NCBI GenBank assembly: GCA_014549065.1
Contig: JACDOX010000109.1
Coordinates: forward strand, 1,305,162 to 1,369,161
Length of the DNA stretch: 64,000 nucleotides
DNA from: Cardinalis cardinalis
Lineage: Eukaryota > Chordata > Aves > Passeriformes > Cardinalidae
Direction: 5' to 3'
Below are positions 1 to 13,555 of the stretch, piece after piece (the stretch's first letter is position 1; each line of letters starts with the position of its first letter). A model generated the notes under the pieces. The model searched no databases. It was not told the origin of the DNA and was given only the letters and a program-made list of their open reading frames with translations. A program made the translations under genes and the position numbers.

Positions 1-138
1 GAAGGAAGGAAGGAAGGAAGGAAGGAAGGAAGGAAGGAAGGAAGGAAGGAAGGAAGGAAGGAAGGAAGGAAGGAAGGAAGGAAGGAAGGAAGGAAAAGAA
101 AGAAGGAAAAGAAAGAAGGAAAAGAAAGAAAAGAAGGG
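1..138. repeat. (GGAA)n microsatellite at window edge
   Basis: Perfect tetranucleotide GAAG/GGAA units run from base 1 to about 95. They then decay into mixed AAAGAAAG and GAAGGAAAA units up to about 138. The array is cut by the window start, so its full length is unknown. It is purine-only on the + strand. Confidence 0.97.
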
Positions 139-3100
139 GATGAAAAAGAGAAAAGTGAGAGAATGATAGAGGCTGTGATAGTATTATGTTACCAATTGGA
201 TAAACTGACAAAACAGCCTACTGTGACTCAGGGAGTTTAATTTTGTACATTTTGGCAACTTCTTAAAGCAGAAAATGAGAGCAGTACTGTTAACAGGGCT
301 TTTGATATTCCTCAGTGTTTATAGTAGAGATGAAAGTGCATTCTGAATGAGGGTGGAGGGCAGCAGGCCAGATCCCACTCTGGCGACAAGAGGTGATAAA
401 CACGCGGGTCTGCCCCCCGCAGCAGCGGGCAGGAAACGCTTCTCCTGTTGCTCAGGATGCTGGGACATTTCCAGTTTTTTCCATTCCTCCTGGAAGACAC
501 AGGATCTGTGAAGGGATTTGTTTTTCCTGATTACTGCAATAACCCAGTGGACAGCCAAGTCACTGCTGTGGCACATGGAGAGCCAGGGTCATGCTCCCGC
601 TCTTTCTGGGTCACTGTTCTGCAGAACTGCTCTGGCTCTTACCTGCAGATGTTGCATGGCTTATGTGCAGTGTGAAGTNACTCCTACAGGAAAGCAACAT
701 TGAAGAATGGCCTCTTGCCCNGGGGTTAAGATATCCCTCTTGGATTTAGGAAATCCAGGTTCAACTCCCTAATCTGTATCAGGCCTTCAGAAGTGCATCT
801 TCTGGCTGTCAAAATCATTGGCTGCTCTGGCCAGGTTNGTTTTGCCCAGGAGATTCCTCCTGGACCAGGGAAACCTTTTNCCAGTGGAAGTTTTGCTAAG
901 CTAATGTGTGTAAGTAACCAGAAAAACATGTTGGGGGTGACAACAAGCTATCAAAACCAACTCTCTGAACAAGTAAGGGTTCAGACNTGTTTGCCAGCAA
1001 ACCAAATCAGTCTGTGTGCCATTGTGTTCTTTTGCTGGGATTTCATGGAAAGAGCTATAAATTGTGGTTCTGATTAGCCAGCAAGAAAGGTGTCTGTCAG
1101 GCAAGTTCTGCCNCCCTTACTCATGTGCAGATTTCATTTCACTGGTTGTCTCAACAGTTTTGCTGGACCATCCCTGTCAGGCTGCTCTGCCCTGCTCCTC
1201 TGTGCCTCCAGCAGTGCTATTAAGGGAAGGAGGGAGTTGTGAATTCCCGCAGCTGTTGGTGAGGTACAACTTCCTTCCTTGCTCACAGCTAATGAGAAAG
1301 GCTTCACCTCTTCTCCAGACCTTCTGGCCTGTTTATTTATAGAGGCCAGCATCCAGACACTATGGGGAATGCTGCAAACCAGACTTGGACCTGCNATGTA
1401 GTTGGTCCAGCTCAGCTGCACAGTAGCGTTTTTGTTGGGTGGAGGCATCTCAGTGTCCTGCTTGGGACATAATATCTCACCTCTAAATAAATGCTCTGCC
1501 CTGCAGGGAAAGGTGATTCTCAACAGGAGTGAGGCTGGTGGAACCAGGCTTATAAAAATATCTGAGCAGGGGAAGAAAATAACTGCTGTTTTCCAAGAAG
1601 ATGCATTTTTCTATTTTAATTTTTTAAGGCTGTGATAAAATTAATGTTGTCTATGATGTAAAGCTGAAGGGTTGACCAGAACTTCCCTTGTGGTCAAGCT
1701 CTTTTTTTATTGATTGATTTTAAGTCCTCTAAATTTGTCAGGCTCACAAGTGCATGGTGACTTCAGTTATAAGAGAATGTTTGTGTCTTTAAGGAAAAAT
1801 ACAGCAATCCCTCCTCCTCCTTGGCCTTCTCAACCTTGCAAGGAAACCAGCACTTGACCAGGATATTTTTCCTCCCTCGGTGGAAAATGTTGAATAAATA
1901 CTCAGAAAAAAAATAGCAATTAAAACCCCCAGACTCCTAAATCTCAAAAATCTTTAATGGGAAACTGGTGATTATAGAATAGTTGCATAGTTTTGGCTGA
2001 GAATGCATATTGGCATTTGTTTGGTAGGAGTTCAAAACTCTAAGAGAAATGTCTTGGAAAAAAAACCACTTTTCTATTGATAAAAAGAGATCTTTTATCA
2101 AACATTTCTATGCAAGTCATTCTGCTGATGAGCTGGGTGAGCAAACCATGGCTGTGTCACTGAAAGGCACATGGAGGACTTTCCATACTCGATTTTTTGT
2201 CCTGAGCCAGGAATTGTTTCAGTTGAGTTTTTGGTCATTCTTCACACCAGAGCAGACACCAGGCTTTGGGCTGGGATCATCTGAGTGGTCAAGTCCAGTC
2301 TTGTCACACTGCACTGCTGCTGTCAGCCCCTCAGGGTCTGGCACTGAGAGCTCTCTGCATTTTTGGGGCACATCTTTGCTTAGCTGGTTTTACTGGGGTT
2401 TAAATTCCTGCTCTTATTAATCCCCACTGGCATACACTGCTTTCCTGCTGACTCAAGTTTGTTCCAAAAGCAATGTGCAAGTGTTGTGTGAGAAGGCACA
2501 AAACATGAAGTGACCAGGGCAGNTGACCAGGTTATATATGGGAAGTTGGTGACAAGAACAGCAGAGCTCAGCTGAACTCTGTGTAGTGGGGTCACAAAGG
2601 ACTCACTCCTTGAAGAACACAGAATTACTCATCTTCCTTCAAAATCCATGCCTGCTCATGTAGCTGGCTTTTGAATGGAGAAATGTATGGAATCTGGATA
2701 CATGAAGGGAATTCAAGGAGGAGAAACCAAGCAATATGAACATGGAAGAGCTTTGCACATGCATGTCAATCCTGCCCTGTTTCTCTTGCTCCTGGGAATG
2801 CTGGCTGCTCCTCTAGTGCATTCCATGGTGCCCAGGGTTTTCTGTGTTGAGTCTGATCCCTCTCCCCTCTGACTGGGTCTTGCTTCTGGCTGAAGATTGA
2901 GAGAAGAGATGGATGTTGGCAATCTGCAAGAGAGGAGGTGGAGCCACGTTTTGATGTCATTTGAGTTCACTGACACCCTTTAGAATGTGGACTTCTCTGC
3001 TTTGTTTTCCCTCAAGGAAAAGAGATACTGAGAAATTAGAGGAGCTCTGGTGTGTGATTGCACTGTCAGTCAGCAGCAGAATCAGCCATGTAGGTTGCCT

Positions 3101-3650
3101 GTGGGGGTATTTCCTCATGTTGGCTCAGTCTGGCTGTTGTTGAAGTCAGTTTTTCCAGTGATCTCTATTATGGGAGCTGAGGTTGGCCATTCCTCATCCA
3201 CATCCAGTTGGCGAGGGGCCCTTATGCTGCTCAGGAGTGCAGCTCCAGAGTAAACTAGATGCTCACAAGGTGGTTTGCAGTGGCACTATGGAAAACAGAA
3301 CAGAAGGCAATGAGATTTCCTTCCACAGACCTTTGTTTTAAAGAGTATTTTGGGGAATGGGTTCACCTCTCCTTGGGTCTCTTGCCAGCAGGTGGGAACT
3401 TTTTCGAGTTGTCCCTTTCCTGAGAAGGGCTGAATCGTCCGCCCTAAAGCATCCCTTCATGCAATTAAAACCAGCAGGACTGCTTCTCCAACACTGGGGC
3501 CTCCGATACTGGGAGGGGAAGCGGTGGCTCCTCTTTGAAGTCCCACCTACGTGAACATCAGTGGCAGGACTTCAAAGGGAAGCTGCTATTTCCTGTTGGA
3601 GCTCAGCCCTGGTGCTCAGCACTGCTAACAAAGCAGTCGGACTGGTTGCA
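139..3650. other. Intergenic DNA, no gene recognised
   Basis: No open frame here resembles a known protein, and the short ORFs overlap each other in several frames, as chance ORFs do. A tRNA-SINE-like remnant lies at 730-800. The stretch 1600-2060 is AT-rich with short A runs. Otherwise I see nothing I can name. Confidence 0.7.
730..800 (+). mobile_element. Possible tRNA-derived SINE remnant
   Basis: The stretch has the order GGTTAAGA, then about 20 bases, then CCAGGTTCAACTCCCT. This resembles the tRNA-like head of amniote CORE-SINEs (MIR type), where a B-box such as GGTTCRANTCC follows a GTGGTTAAGA stretch. It is short and diverged and the SINE tail is not clear, so the call is tentative. 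Confidence 0.3.
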
Positions 3651-3657
3651 AAGGCAC

Positions 3658-3703
3658 TGATCCAGCAGAGAACTTAAGCACATGCTTAAGTCCCTCAGGA
3701 CTT
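3658..3703. repeat. Old dispersed repeat with palindromic core
   Basis: The core at 3673-3690, CTTAAGCACATGCTTAAG, is an inverted repeat with only the central pair mismatched, preceded by GATCCAGCAGAGAA. A related TTAAGCATGTGCT core occurs at 60815-60873. Similar motifs are common in an old amniote dispersed repeat I remember from reptile genomes, but I cannot name the family with certainty. Confidence 0.35.
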
Positions 3704-3706
3704 ATC

Positions 3707-6700
3707 CACATGATCTGCTGGGTTGGGACTCACCTCCGCTGGAGACTGGACTGATGGTCAGGGTTGTGTCTCCCAGGTTGGATTTGCAAGGGGAAGAGCG
3801 AGGTGAAAGAGCCTGTCACAAGTGGGTGGATGGAGCTGGAACTCTGGGCTCACCATTCCTCACCTTGGGGCAGCGGGGCAGTGGCAGGAGGAGGAAACAC
3901 CACAGGCCATTCTATGGAACTTAGCAAACAACCCAGAGACAGACTGCAGGCCACAGTGACCATCAGCAAATGCTTGTAAATCACGGATTCAAGCTAGCCC
4001 AAATCAGCATTGTTGAGTTCAGGTGAGAATCCAGCCCAGTAATTAGAGTTGTAAAGGTGGGAGTCTGTTTGCAAGCAGGTAGGAAATGCTAAAGGCACAA
4101 TCATTCAGTCCCACTTTGTACTGGGTAATATTTTATTTTCATGTAGTTCTTCTGCTGTCTGTGGAGCTGCTTGCAGGCTAATGGATGGCATCATGGAGAT
4201 GTAATTTTATAACAAGCATTATTTAGGTAATTCATGTAATTTGTACCAATTTATTCTCTCAGTTTTTGTCCTGAGGCTACAGACAGACCTTGTAGCCGTG
4301 ATCTGCAGCTGATACACAGGTGCCACCCTGCTCTTACCCTGTTCTCAGCATCACATCATCCCCTCTTTAACAGTACAGCAGAAGAGCTTTTCCCTCATCA
4401 AAACCTCTGTGGACCCTCGTGGTTGCCTCATGTGTAGCAATTAAAAGATGTCTGGGAGATGTTCCAGGCTGGGAGCGTGGATAGAAGCTCCCAATTGGAA
4501 GGCTGCTCTTCTTTGCAGAGCAGATGTATTGGGTTAAACACAATAGGCTGTGGAAATAATCAGGTCACTAAGCCTGAGGAGCCCCAGTAGGTTCCAGGTC
4601 CTGCTCCCTTAGGTTGTCCTGTTCCTGGGGTAGCACAGCCTGCCACACCTGATTGTAGGCTGCAGTTTTCCTCCACCTTCCTCTTCTCCCTGTAGGGGAA
4701 CTCATTCCCTGGTTGTTAATCCCCCATCCCAAGTGAGTGAATTGAAAACACTGCATTTCCTCCAGATTATTCTCTGAGACAAACTAGAAGCATCTTCATT
4801 TGGATTATGAAATATCTGTGCCACCGGTTTGGGACATCATCAGCAGACATCTGCCCATTCATCCACGTTCCCAGAAGAAACTTCCCGTGTATGCTCACAG
4901 TGTGGATGTGCATTGTGTCCTTTTCAGTGCTGACTGAAGCAGCAAGGCTCAGCTCTGTGCTGAGCTGCTCAGCGATGTGCCCACAGTCCTGTGGCACTGC
5001 CCGGATGAGGAAAGGCCCCCATGGCTCAGCACAGGATGCCACTACAGTGCTAGTGTTGCTGCATGATTCCTCCTTGGCACACTCCTCGTGGATCAGGCAG
5101 GGGTTTCCACTGTGATCTTGTGTGGAAGTGCCCAAACACAGGGAGCTGACGTGCCCTCCTCTGGGTGGGAGGTTGGATGGGGCAGAGGTTCATTCTGCTC
5201 ACTCCTGAGCGCTCTGCAAGGGGCTTTGTTCCTCAAACTGAGCTTGGTCGCTTCACCTAAGTGAAGAGTGAAGCTGGTGACCTCAGAGACTTGTAAAAGT
5301 TAAAACCCAGCATTCCTGCTCCTGGAAAATCCACGAGAAGAAGCTGATGTGATTTCTTGGGAAGGAAGCCTTGTGTTGTGACCGAGGCATGGGACTCGAG
5401 CAAAAAACCTGTTTGCCACAGGCGTCTCGGGTGGCCTTGCAAAGTTCTCTTGGTCTCTTTTTCCTTTGGTCTCCCACCTGTAAATTGGGCTAATAACCCC
5501 TTGCCTGTGGCTGCTGGCCAGGTAAGGGTGTATCTCATTGTGTGTTGTACTGGTACCAGATTTGCTCTTGAGCAGGATTCTCCTCCTAAAAGAAGAAATA
5601 CCAACCAATTGAGACACGATGGCTTTTTGGAAGGACTTCTTGCAAAAGCTCCTTGGATTCAAAGAAGGTGCATTTTTTAATCTTCTTCATTTGTGTGGTT
5701 TCTACCCATGAGTTAGTACTAAAAGGGTTTTATCCGATTCAGGGTGTACATGCAAATATTTCTATTTGAATAATACTGGAGAATAAATTTAGAAATGTTT
5801 GAAGAGGGCATGAATGCCTCAATCTGCTAGGTGGAAAAATTATTACTTCTTGTGGGTAACCCAACCTGTTTAAGTTGCTAAAAACATACCTGACTTTAAA
5901 AAAAAAAAAAAAGGAGAGGAGAAGGAATCGCTGAAAAGAGAGCTTTTTAAAAAACAACTCTCTTCAGATTTCTAGTTTAATATTTCAGTATGCAACAGTA
6001 TTTTCATAACTGCAGCTTTTTTGGGTAGAGGTGGGGGAAATTAGAATATATTAAAGAACTCTGGAAACCACTTTCTATTTGTAAAACATGTTGTGTGTGT
6101 ATCATAACACCTACAGTACTTGTAGCTCTGCCAGANTGTGCATCGACTGCCAGAATTCTCCTCGCTAAATGACATTATACTACTTTGTGGGTATTGAAAA
6201 CAAATATTTTGAGGGGCAGGAGCATTCTCATCCATAAAACATTCATTGCACTTGCANTATTCAGTCCTAGCCTTTTATTTGAAGGGTGCTGCGTTTTTCA
6301 GCTGCTTGCCATGAGTGGAAGGATAGGTTTGAGGAACGTTTTGCTCTCCAGCTGGTCCTTGGTGTGTATTTTTTGCAATCTAGCAGCCCCTAGGGGCTCT
6401 GGAGGAGATGAGGGCTTCGGGATGCTGGGCACTGTATGGACATGTAGTGAAGGACAGTGCTGGGAATGAAAAGTTGGGTGTTTTTTTTCAGAAGTGCTGC
6501 CCCAGAACAGCTCTTCTCACACGAGGTGGTTTTGGGAGGGATGGGAGATTGCCCAGATGGAGCAGGGAGTGAGGGCAGGCCCTGTGCAGCCATGGGGCAC
6601 TGCAAGGGGCATTGCTGGCACAATGTGCCTGTGCCCGTGCCCAGTGCTGGAAATGATGGTGATGGGAGAGCTGCACTGCTGGCTGGCAGCTATCACTGCT

Positions 6701-7135
6701 GCTGGGTGGGTGGTGCAGAGGCTGCAGGAGATGCAGGGACACTGCTGATATCTGACTGAGGTTCCCAGTTAACCCAGTTACCCACACCTTGTGCATTTNG
6801 AGGGTGGCACACGGGTGCTTCCTTGCCAACATGAGATGAACACATCCCTCTTGTAAAAACCTGCAGAAGAGGAGCGAGGAGGTAAAAAACCAGGTTAGGT
6901 TTCTGAGGTCTCCTTGGTTCAGCCTCTGGAACAGCCTCCACTGGGCTTTTGGTGCTGCTCATGAAGCCAAGCTGCCTTAGACTGCTCTCACTGACTCCAG
7001 GGTTATGCCCCAGCCACAGGCTGGTGCATTCCTGTGCCAGAGCCCAGGAGGAGCAGGGAGCATTGCCTAATGCCCTCCTGTGCCCTGGTGGATCAGCACA
7101 TTGCAAGCTGCACTTGCCAAGCTCTGAAGGGGAGA
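3707..7135. other. Intergenic DNA, no gene recognised
   Basis: No recognisable coding sequence. An AT-rich block at 4190-4270, with several TAAT/ATTA cores, looks low in drift and may be a conserved non-coding element. A MIR-like tail lies at 5435-5500 and a poly(A) run at 5898-5912. The stretch 6390-7100 is moderately GC-rich and gives overlapping chance ORFs on both strands. Confidence 0.65.
5435..5500 (+). mobile_element. MIR-like SINE remnant (core/tail part)
   Basis: The bases resemble the conserved part of MIR-type CORE-SINEs, where a cytosine/thymine-rich CTCTCTGTGCCTCAGTTTCC segment is followed by CATCTGTAAAATGGGGATAAT. Here the second part reads CACCTGTAAATTGGGCTAAT. The tRNA-like head is not visible. 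A RepeatMasker search would settle it. Confidence 0.35.
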
Positions 7136-7139
7136 CTTT

Positions 7140-7330
7140 TGCTGACATTTTATATTATGTTTCAGTGGCACTCCTGTGTTTGTTTGGCATAAAAGCAACG
7201 ATTAAAATGCAAGCTAATTAGTAGCTACTCACTAATATCTCCTTGATTTTTAATCGTCATAGACAGATGCGATCAGTTTTCACAGGTATAAAGAGGAGTA
7301 GTGTCCTGCTAAAAACTGTAACGTGCTTTA
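7140..7330. promoter_or_regulatory. Candidate enhancer, homeodomain-site rich
   Basis: An AT-rich stretch contains the palindrome CTAATTAG (7214-7221) inside AGCTAATTAGTA (7212-7223), followed by CTAATA and TTTTAATCG. The same 12-mer occurs at 15005-15016. TAATTA cores are typical homeodomain sites. The element lies about 20 kb upstream of BMP2. Conservation was not tested, so this is inference from motif density. Confidence 0.27.
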
Positions 7331-8199
7331 ATCCACAGCTGAGCAGCTTGCTGTGACTGGATAGACCTGTTGGTTTTNAGAATTTGCTATTAGAGATGGA
7401 TGATTAAAATAGAAAGGAAATGGAAAGACGTTTTAGAGCCAGTTAGGAAAAAATCTTCAGGAATGGACTTATCCATTTTTTGGTTTGGTTTTTTTTTTCC
7501 CCCCGTCCTTCTAAAAATGACACTGTCTGAGGCAGACAGAGCTGCTCCAGAGGCTTCAGGGCACATTAAAGGATAATATGAAGGGCATGGGGTGAGAAAA
7601 AGGTTCTTGCTGGGTTAAAGAGAGACACCTGATAGCTCATCTGGGAGCAGAGAGTCAGGTTTAATAATGTCCTTGCTAAACGCAGTTAATAATTGAGGTC
7701 AGGCCCTGGGTGAGGGCAATAAGGGAATAGTGTCCCATGTGTGGAGTGATGGGGTAAGGACAAGCTGCTCNGAGCACACAAGCCATGCTGATTGCAGGCA
7801 CACAGCAGAGCCAGCCCAGGTCACCTGGGACCCTGATGGCAGCAGGTAGCTCACAAAGCACTGCTTTTTGTGTACCTGTGTGTTTTGTTGGTTTTTTTAA
7901 TGCCTGATAATTGCATTGCTTGCAGAATATGGGGGCAGTGTGGATGTGATCGTGCTGGCTCAGCAGAGCCAAATTGTTCACAGATCAGCTTGAGAGATCT
8001 GGGTAAGACAACAGGCTTATCTTGCTCCATCTTGCTGCTGTGGTAATGTATAGCTGGAGTTAGGAACTAAAGGGCTATANATGTTTCCACCAGAAGGCTC
8101 AAGTTTAGGTATCTGAGGGTCATTATACATGCTGTACATCAGAGTCCCTTCCAGAACCCAGAGCAGTCATCTCAGAGCACTCTGCTGAGGGCAGGATTA

Positions 8200-8300
8200 C
8201 CTTTTGTAATTGTACAGGTGAGGAATCAAACTATCAAATACCTGAGAGACTTGGCTACAGCTGTGCAGGGAGTCTGCCAAAGCAGAGTTAGTTCTCACTC
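8200..8300 (-). mobile_element. MIR-like SINE remnant, reverse orientation
   Basis: Read on the + strand the order is TGTACAGGTGAGGAATCAAA, then CTGAGAGACTTGGCTACAGCT, then AGGGAGTCTGCC. This parallels the reverse complement of a MIR-type SINE (a TTTACAGATGAGGAAACTGAGGC segment, then a CTTGCCCAAGGTCACACAGC segment). It is diverged but collinear over about 90 bases. Confidence 0.45.
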
Positions 8301-10984
8301 TGAGCACTGCTGCTGGCCACTTCCCTTAGGGCACAACTTATTTAATATTCTGCCCACTTCTCATGGCCTGTGTTTGTGCCCTGATCCTGCCACAAGGTGC
8401 AGATGGAAGGATGTCCATTGGTTTTTGTGGGGCCATGGATTGTGTGCTGCAAGCCTGGGGCTTTTAGCAACAGGATTTGAGCTGCAGCTCTCTGGGATGA
8501 GGCACGTGCCATTCCTGGCACAGCAGGGAAAAGCAAGCTCAACCCATCACAGTTTCTTCCACCTCATGGCAAAGCTGGAGGGAGGATGGGAAAAAAGCTG
8601 CTCTGATTACAGCTCATGTATGTGCTTTGGCAGAGAGAACACAGCGTGATTGTGGGCCAGAATTTTGCCATTAAGTGGTAAATCCTTGAAAACCATAATT
8701 CTGCAGACTTCAGGCCAGGGAAAAGCCTGTTTCCTCAGTTTGCTGTGGAGGGTTCCTCTCCAGACACTTGCCCAGTTTCTGCTGCAGCACGGCCCCCCGT
8801 GCGCTTGGTCAGCCAGCACTTTACTGCCATTCCCATTACACAGGAGGGGGACACCTCTGCCTGCCTGGAAAGGCTGGGAAAAGCCCTTTTCCTGCTCAGT
8901 ACAGTGCCCAGCACAGCATCCAGACGTTGCTTAGCACAGGCAGGGTCCTGTGACCTGCAGGGACTGCTGTGCCAGCAATTAATAATAAATCACGAGTAGC
9001 GTACAAGTTCTCTGACAGACCCTTCCTTCCTTCCACGGGCTTGTACTCCAGGCATGGGGTAAGAAAAACAAAAAAGGAAAGGAACAGCTTACAAGTGGCC
9101 AGATTGCATTAGTTTGGCAGTCCTTGCTTGAAAAAGGCCTGGTAGCACATGAAAAATTAATCAGTATGTGAAGGATTGGAACATAAGCACAAGATCTAGT
9201 AGACTGATGAAGGACTGAAAATAGTGCATGAATAAGTCATTCATAGCTTATCATCCCAGTAATCATTTCCTCAGTGATAACAACTTTTTAGAAAGCATTA
9301 AACTGAACATGGCACGGACTTAAAATTTAAGATAAATCCGGGTGACATTTTGGCTGTCTGTGAGGTGGAGTGGCAGAGGGGGGATGGCAGGAAACCAACC
9401 TTTTCTGTGAGNTCTTTGTGCAGGGACATGTGCTGGGCAAGTCCCCAGGGGCAGCAGCACCTAAAGGAGAATCTTTTAAGGGATGCAGCTTCATACTATT
9501 CCTCTCACATCCAAATGCTGCACTCATCCTGTGTCAGTAAAGTCCTTGATGTAGGATTGTTGCCATAACTTGTTGCAAGCTGGACCTTCCCTGTTCCTGC
9601 TCCCGAGCATGGCTCCTAATTCCAAAAAATAGTATGGGGTCTGCAGAAAAATATTATACTGTGAGGCATAAGTTAATCTTAATTGCTGCGTTTCCTCACT
9701 TTTTAGGCTTGGCTTTGTCACTGCCATAATGTTCTTTTAATGTTGTTATCGTTTCTTACATACATGAAGTGTTTTACAAATGATGGATGGCCAAGTCNCT
9801 CTGATGTTTGGTTGCAACAGCTCAGTTCCGTGTGCTGCTAAAACGTCAGCCAAAGGAGACATTAGGGGTCTGTGTGTGCAGCTAAGATGGATTTGGGGCT
9901 TNTGATCCTCTGGCTGGGTGTTGTCTGTCCTCACAGGCGTTACTGGCCCAGCTTATGCTGCTGTAGCCCGGCTGTGATCCGGCATTACTCCTCTGTTCCC
10001 AGGGGAGAATCCATCCCTGCCAGTGGTGGCTGGTGCTCCCCAGTCACAGAGTCCCAATTGTCCTCACTGTGCAATTCGTTTGCCACATGTTTAAAAATGA
10101 ATGTAGCTATGTGAATAAGAGGAAAAGTTCAGGCAGAGGAATAATTTATAATTCCCAATAATATTGCTTCTAGCTACTGCTCTATAGTGCCAGTTCCTGC
10201 CCACTGTGGTTTGAGCAGCTAACAGCTATAAAAGTTTGTTGACCTGAGAGGTTTAGTATCAACCATAGGTACAGTCAAAGTCAATATGGAGGCTGAAAAT
10301 CTAGTGCTAATAGAAAAATAGAAGTCAATATTTAGAATGTGAGTCAAGTACTTAAAATAGGAAAGCGAAACAGATGAGGGCTGTAGCTGCAAGAGTGCTG
10401 GAGGTGAAATGTTTAGATCCAAGGACCACTGCTGATTACTATCTTCTCCTCTAACAAGGTTGCTTATTCTGCTTCCAAAATTCATTTCCAGTGGCCAGGC
10501 CACCTCCCTGACCTATATTCCTCGGACTGCCATTACGTCAGAGCCTGCTTATTTGGGGCTATAAGTGAAATCCTCTGTCTTCTAGGTGAAATCCACAGGT
10601 AATTATATGTGGGGCAAATATGGGCTGGGGCACGGAGAGGCCAGGAGAAGAGTTTGGCTTAGCTCTGTTTATACTGGAAAATCCCCTTTCTAAGGCTGTA
10701 CTGTTAAGTCTTGGAGGGGAGGGGGCACAGGGAACTCCCCCCCTGTTAGGTGGTAGCTGCTGGGAACAGGGATTTCACAGTGCAGCTCTTCCAGCAAAGC
10801 ATCAGGTGGAAAAGCAACCAGCCCTAAGTGGGGTTTTCACCTTGGAGAGGGGCATGAGGAACTGAGAGCTCTTACCCACAAATGAAAATGCTGTGGCCTT
10901 GTTTACACTGTGAGGGATGGGGAGCAATGCCCGAGCACACCAGTGATGAATTTATGTGCCCTGCAGTGAGGCAGTGTTTTAATT

Positions 10985-11080
10985 TCTACATCCTTCCACT
11001 GTTTGCTTGCAGTGGACCAGATCTCCTACAGATGTGAATCTGTCCAACCCCATTCGAGTCAGTAGAGGCCCTTTATTCCA
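10985..11080. repeat. Possible old dispersed element
   Basis: The succession CCAGATCTCC, ATGTGAATCTG, CATTCGAGTCAGTAGAG resembles a diverged copy of an amniote dispersed repeat whose members carry CCATTGAAGTCAATGG beside CCAGATCCTC. Support is weak, and this is recorded only because nothing else explains the stretch. Confidence 0.2.
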
Positions 11081-13509
11081 GCTAGGGGCTGCATCCACAT
11101 CTCCTGGTTTCTAAAGAAATTGTCACCTTCCAGGTTCTCCCATTGCCCTTCCTTTTCAGGGAGAGCCTTGGTAGCCAAGAGGGTGTCCCAGGATTCAGTG
11201 ACATTATTTTGCTACTGTAAGAGGACCCCTTCATGTCCCTCTGCCATATGTGATGACATTCCTTTGTTTTGGCTTTGATGTCACAACATTGTTTTCACAG
11301 GCTTGCCCTGATCTTGTTGTGACAAGGTCAAGTCTCATTCAATTCAAGAGGAAAGTGTCAGTACGAGGGTGAAAACCCTGGTATTAATTAAGCTCTGAGC
11401 AGTAACTTCAGGCAGNTGCTCTGCCTTTATTTCTTGCATGTACAGTGCACCACTGGTTCATGGGGCAATCCCAGTTTTGGTTTCAAAAAAAGGTACATAT
11501 TCTAAAAATGATTGCTGGGCAGCAAAGAGCCAGGTTCCAGTTTGGAACTGTGCTCCAGTAACACCAGAAGTCACAGGGAGATCAGCCTAACAAATTGTGT
11601 CATGGTACCACGGGGTGGACTGGCAAAATCTGCTATTGCAGCTATTTTCTTGTGAATAGTGAAGTTTGTTTCTGCTGAACTATCTGAGGTATCTGTATAA
11701 ACCTGAGCTTTTTGTTTTTACATCCCAAATGTCCAAATATTAAAGCTGGAACAGTTTGATTGTATTAGAGTTCCTGTTTCATGCTGCCCCATCTGAGTAT
11801 TGTGAACCACACCAGGTTTTAATTTAATGTAATTGCAGATGTCTATAATTNGCAAGTATTATTGTAATATCAATAATGTTTCTTATTTTTTCTGACCAAG
11901 TACTCAGGCAATATGGCATGTCAGCACATCCTAAAATGTATAAACTGGGTTGTGCAATGCCTGGTAGCTATTTACTGAGTATTTCAGGTGCAGAAACAGG
12001 CCCATTGCACAGGGTGATTTGCCCATTGTTCTTAATGCAACGTGTTGTGCACTAAATATGTAACNGGATCCCAGCCTGATGGGATGGTTCTGAAGTGGGA
12101 GAAGTCCAGCCACCTCATACTCCCCTTTACTGCAGCCTTACCTTTGCTAAGGAAGAAACAAGCAGATTTCTGTTCATCTCACCTCAGGGACCAATATGAA
12201 AGTGGATATTGCACCTTTCAGCCCAGCTTTTTCAGCTGGAGAGTTCTCAGAGATAAGCTGTCCATACAGATACATTATCTGGACATAGGAGTTTCTCTTA
12301 AGGCTGGCAGAAATCCAGGGTTTCTGATTCTCCAGAAACCTAAAGAAACTTTATGTCCTTTTTAACTCCAGGTAAAGCAGCAGCTCTTGCATTTGCTCAG
12401 TTTCCTTTCTGTAGCAATCCCATCGAGGCTGCACTTGAGAGCCTTTCTGCCTCTGGGGGAAAGGCCAATGCACCCCTGGTGCCCTGGCTGCCCTTGGCTC
12501 CTTGCTCCATCCCTGCACAGCAGGGACAGCCTTTCACCAGCGCTGCCCCTGGGGGTTTTGTGGCTGCACCATGGGCTGGGGGATGAACTCACTGCTGATC
12601 CCAGCACAGCATGGAGCTCAGGGAACTTCCATATTGCCCTGCTGGGGCACAGGGCNGAGGATGCCCACTTGGGAGTCACACACATCATCTGCTGCTTCCA
12701 GGTATTGCAGCAACACTGGCAGAGCTCTTTCCAAATCTTTGCTTTGCCTTTGGAAGGGCAGAAGTCAATCAGATGCANGATATTTCAAATGAAACTTTTC
12801 CGAGGCTCCTCGAACCATTGTGTCCGGTGGAACTTTGTTTTCATGGAGAGCCTTTTGACTGGGAGCAGTTTTCATCATCAAACCTCTGGGGTAGGCCCAG
12901 ATTTCAGAACAGATGAGCCATGAGCCAGTTTTAAACAAAACAGCAAACAAGGGTTTGTTTGTAGACCATTGTATAAAGCCCTGGGTATGGGTCAAAGGCT
13001 TTGAAGGTTTTGTTTTAAATGTAGTTCTGTCAAATGTTCTTGTTACAGCATATAGACTTCCTATCATCTGGACACAAGTTCAGCAGAACAGACTTTAGAG
13101 GGACAGAATGTCCTAAACTGACCTAAAATTGTTTTACTCTGCATAAACATGTCATGATTTTTAAAGAACTTAGGCTCTTTTATGGACAGAAACTTGGAAT
13201 GTTTTCCCTNAGACAGTACAAAGATTTCCTTTGTGAGCTCTGATGAGTCAGGAAATATTGCATCTTAGACTTATCACTCTTGCAAGACTGAATATTGCAT
13301 ATTCTCTTGCTCAGGAGGTTGTGATTTCGCAGAGATGTTACCCATTGAGGAACAAAACTTGAATCACTGTCAACTGGACTTCTGTCTAAAGAGATGTCCC
13401 CAAGGAGGTCCCAAGGAGGAATATTGACAAGTGTTTCCTTCCTTTGTTTGCCAAAAAGAGGATGGAAAATATCTTGTCAAGTGGACATGAGTAACTTTGC
13501 AAGACTGCT

Positions 13510-13555
13510 CTAAAAATGAGTTGCAATACGATGCAATCTAAAAATGAGTTGCAAT
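13510..13555 (+). repeat. 28-bp-period direct repeat, two copies
   Basis: CTAAAAATGAGTTGCAAT occurs at 13510-13527 and again, identical, at 13538-13555, separated by 10 bases that include a partial ATGCAAT echo. This looks like a local tandem duplication. Confidence 0.9.
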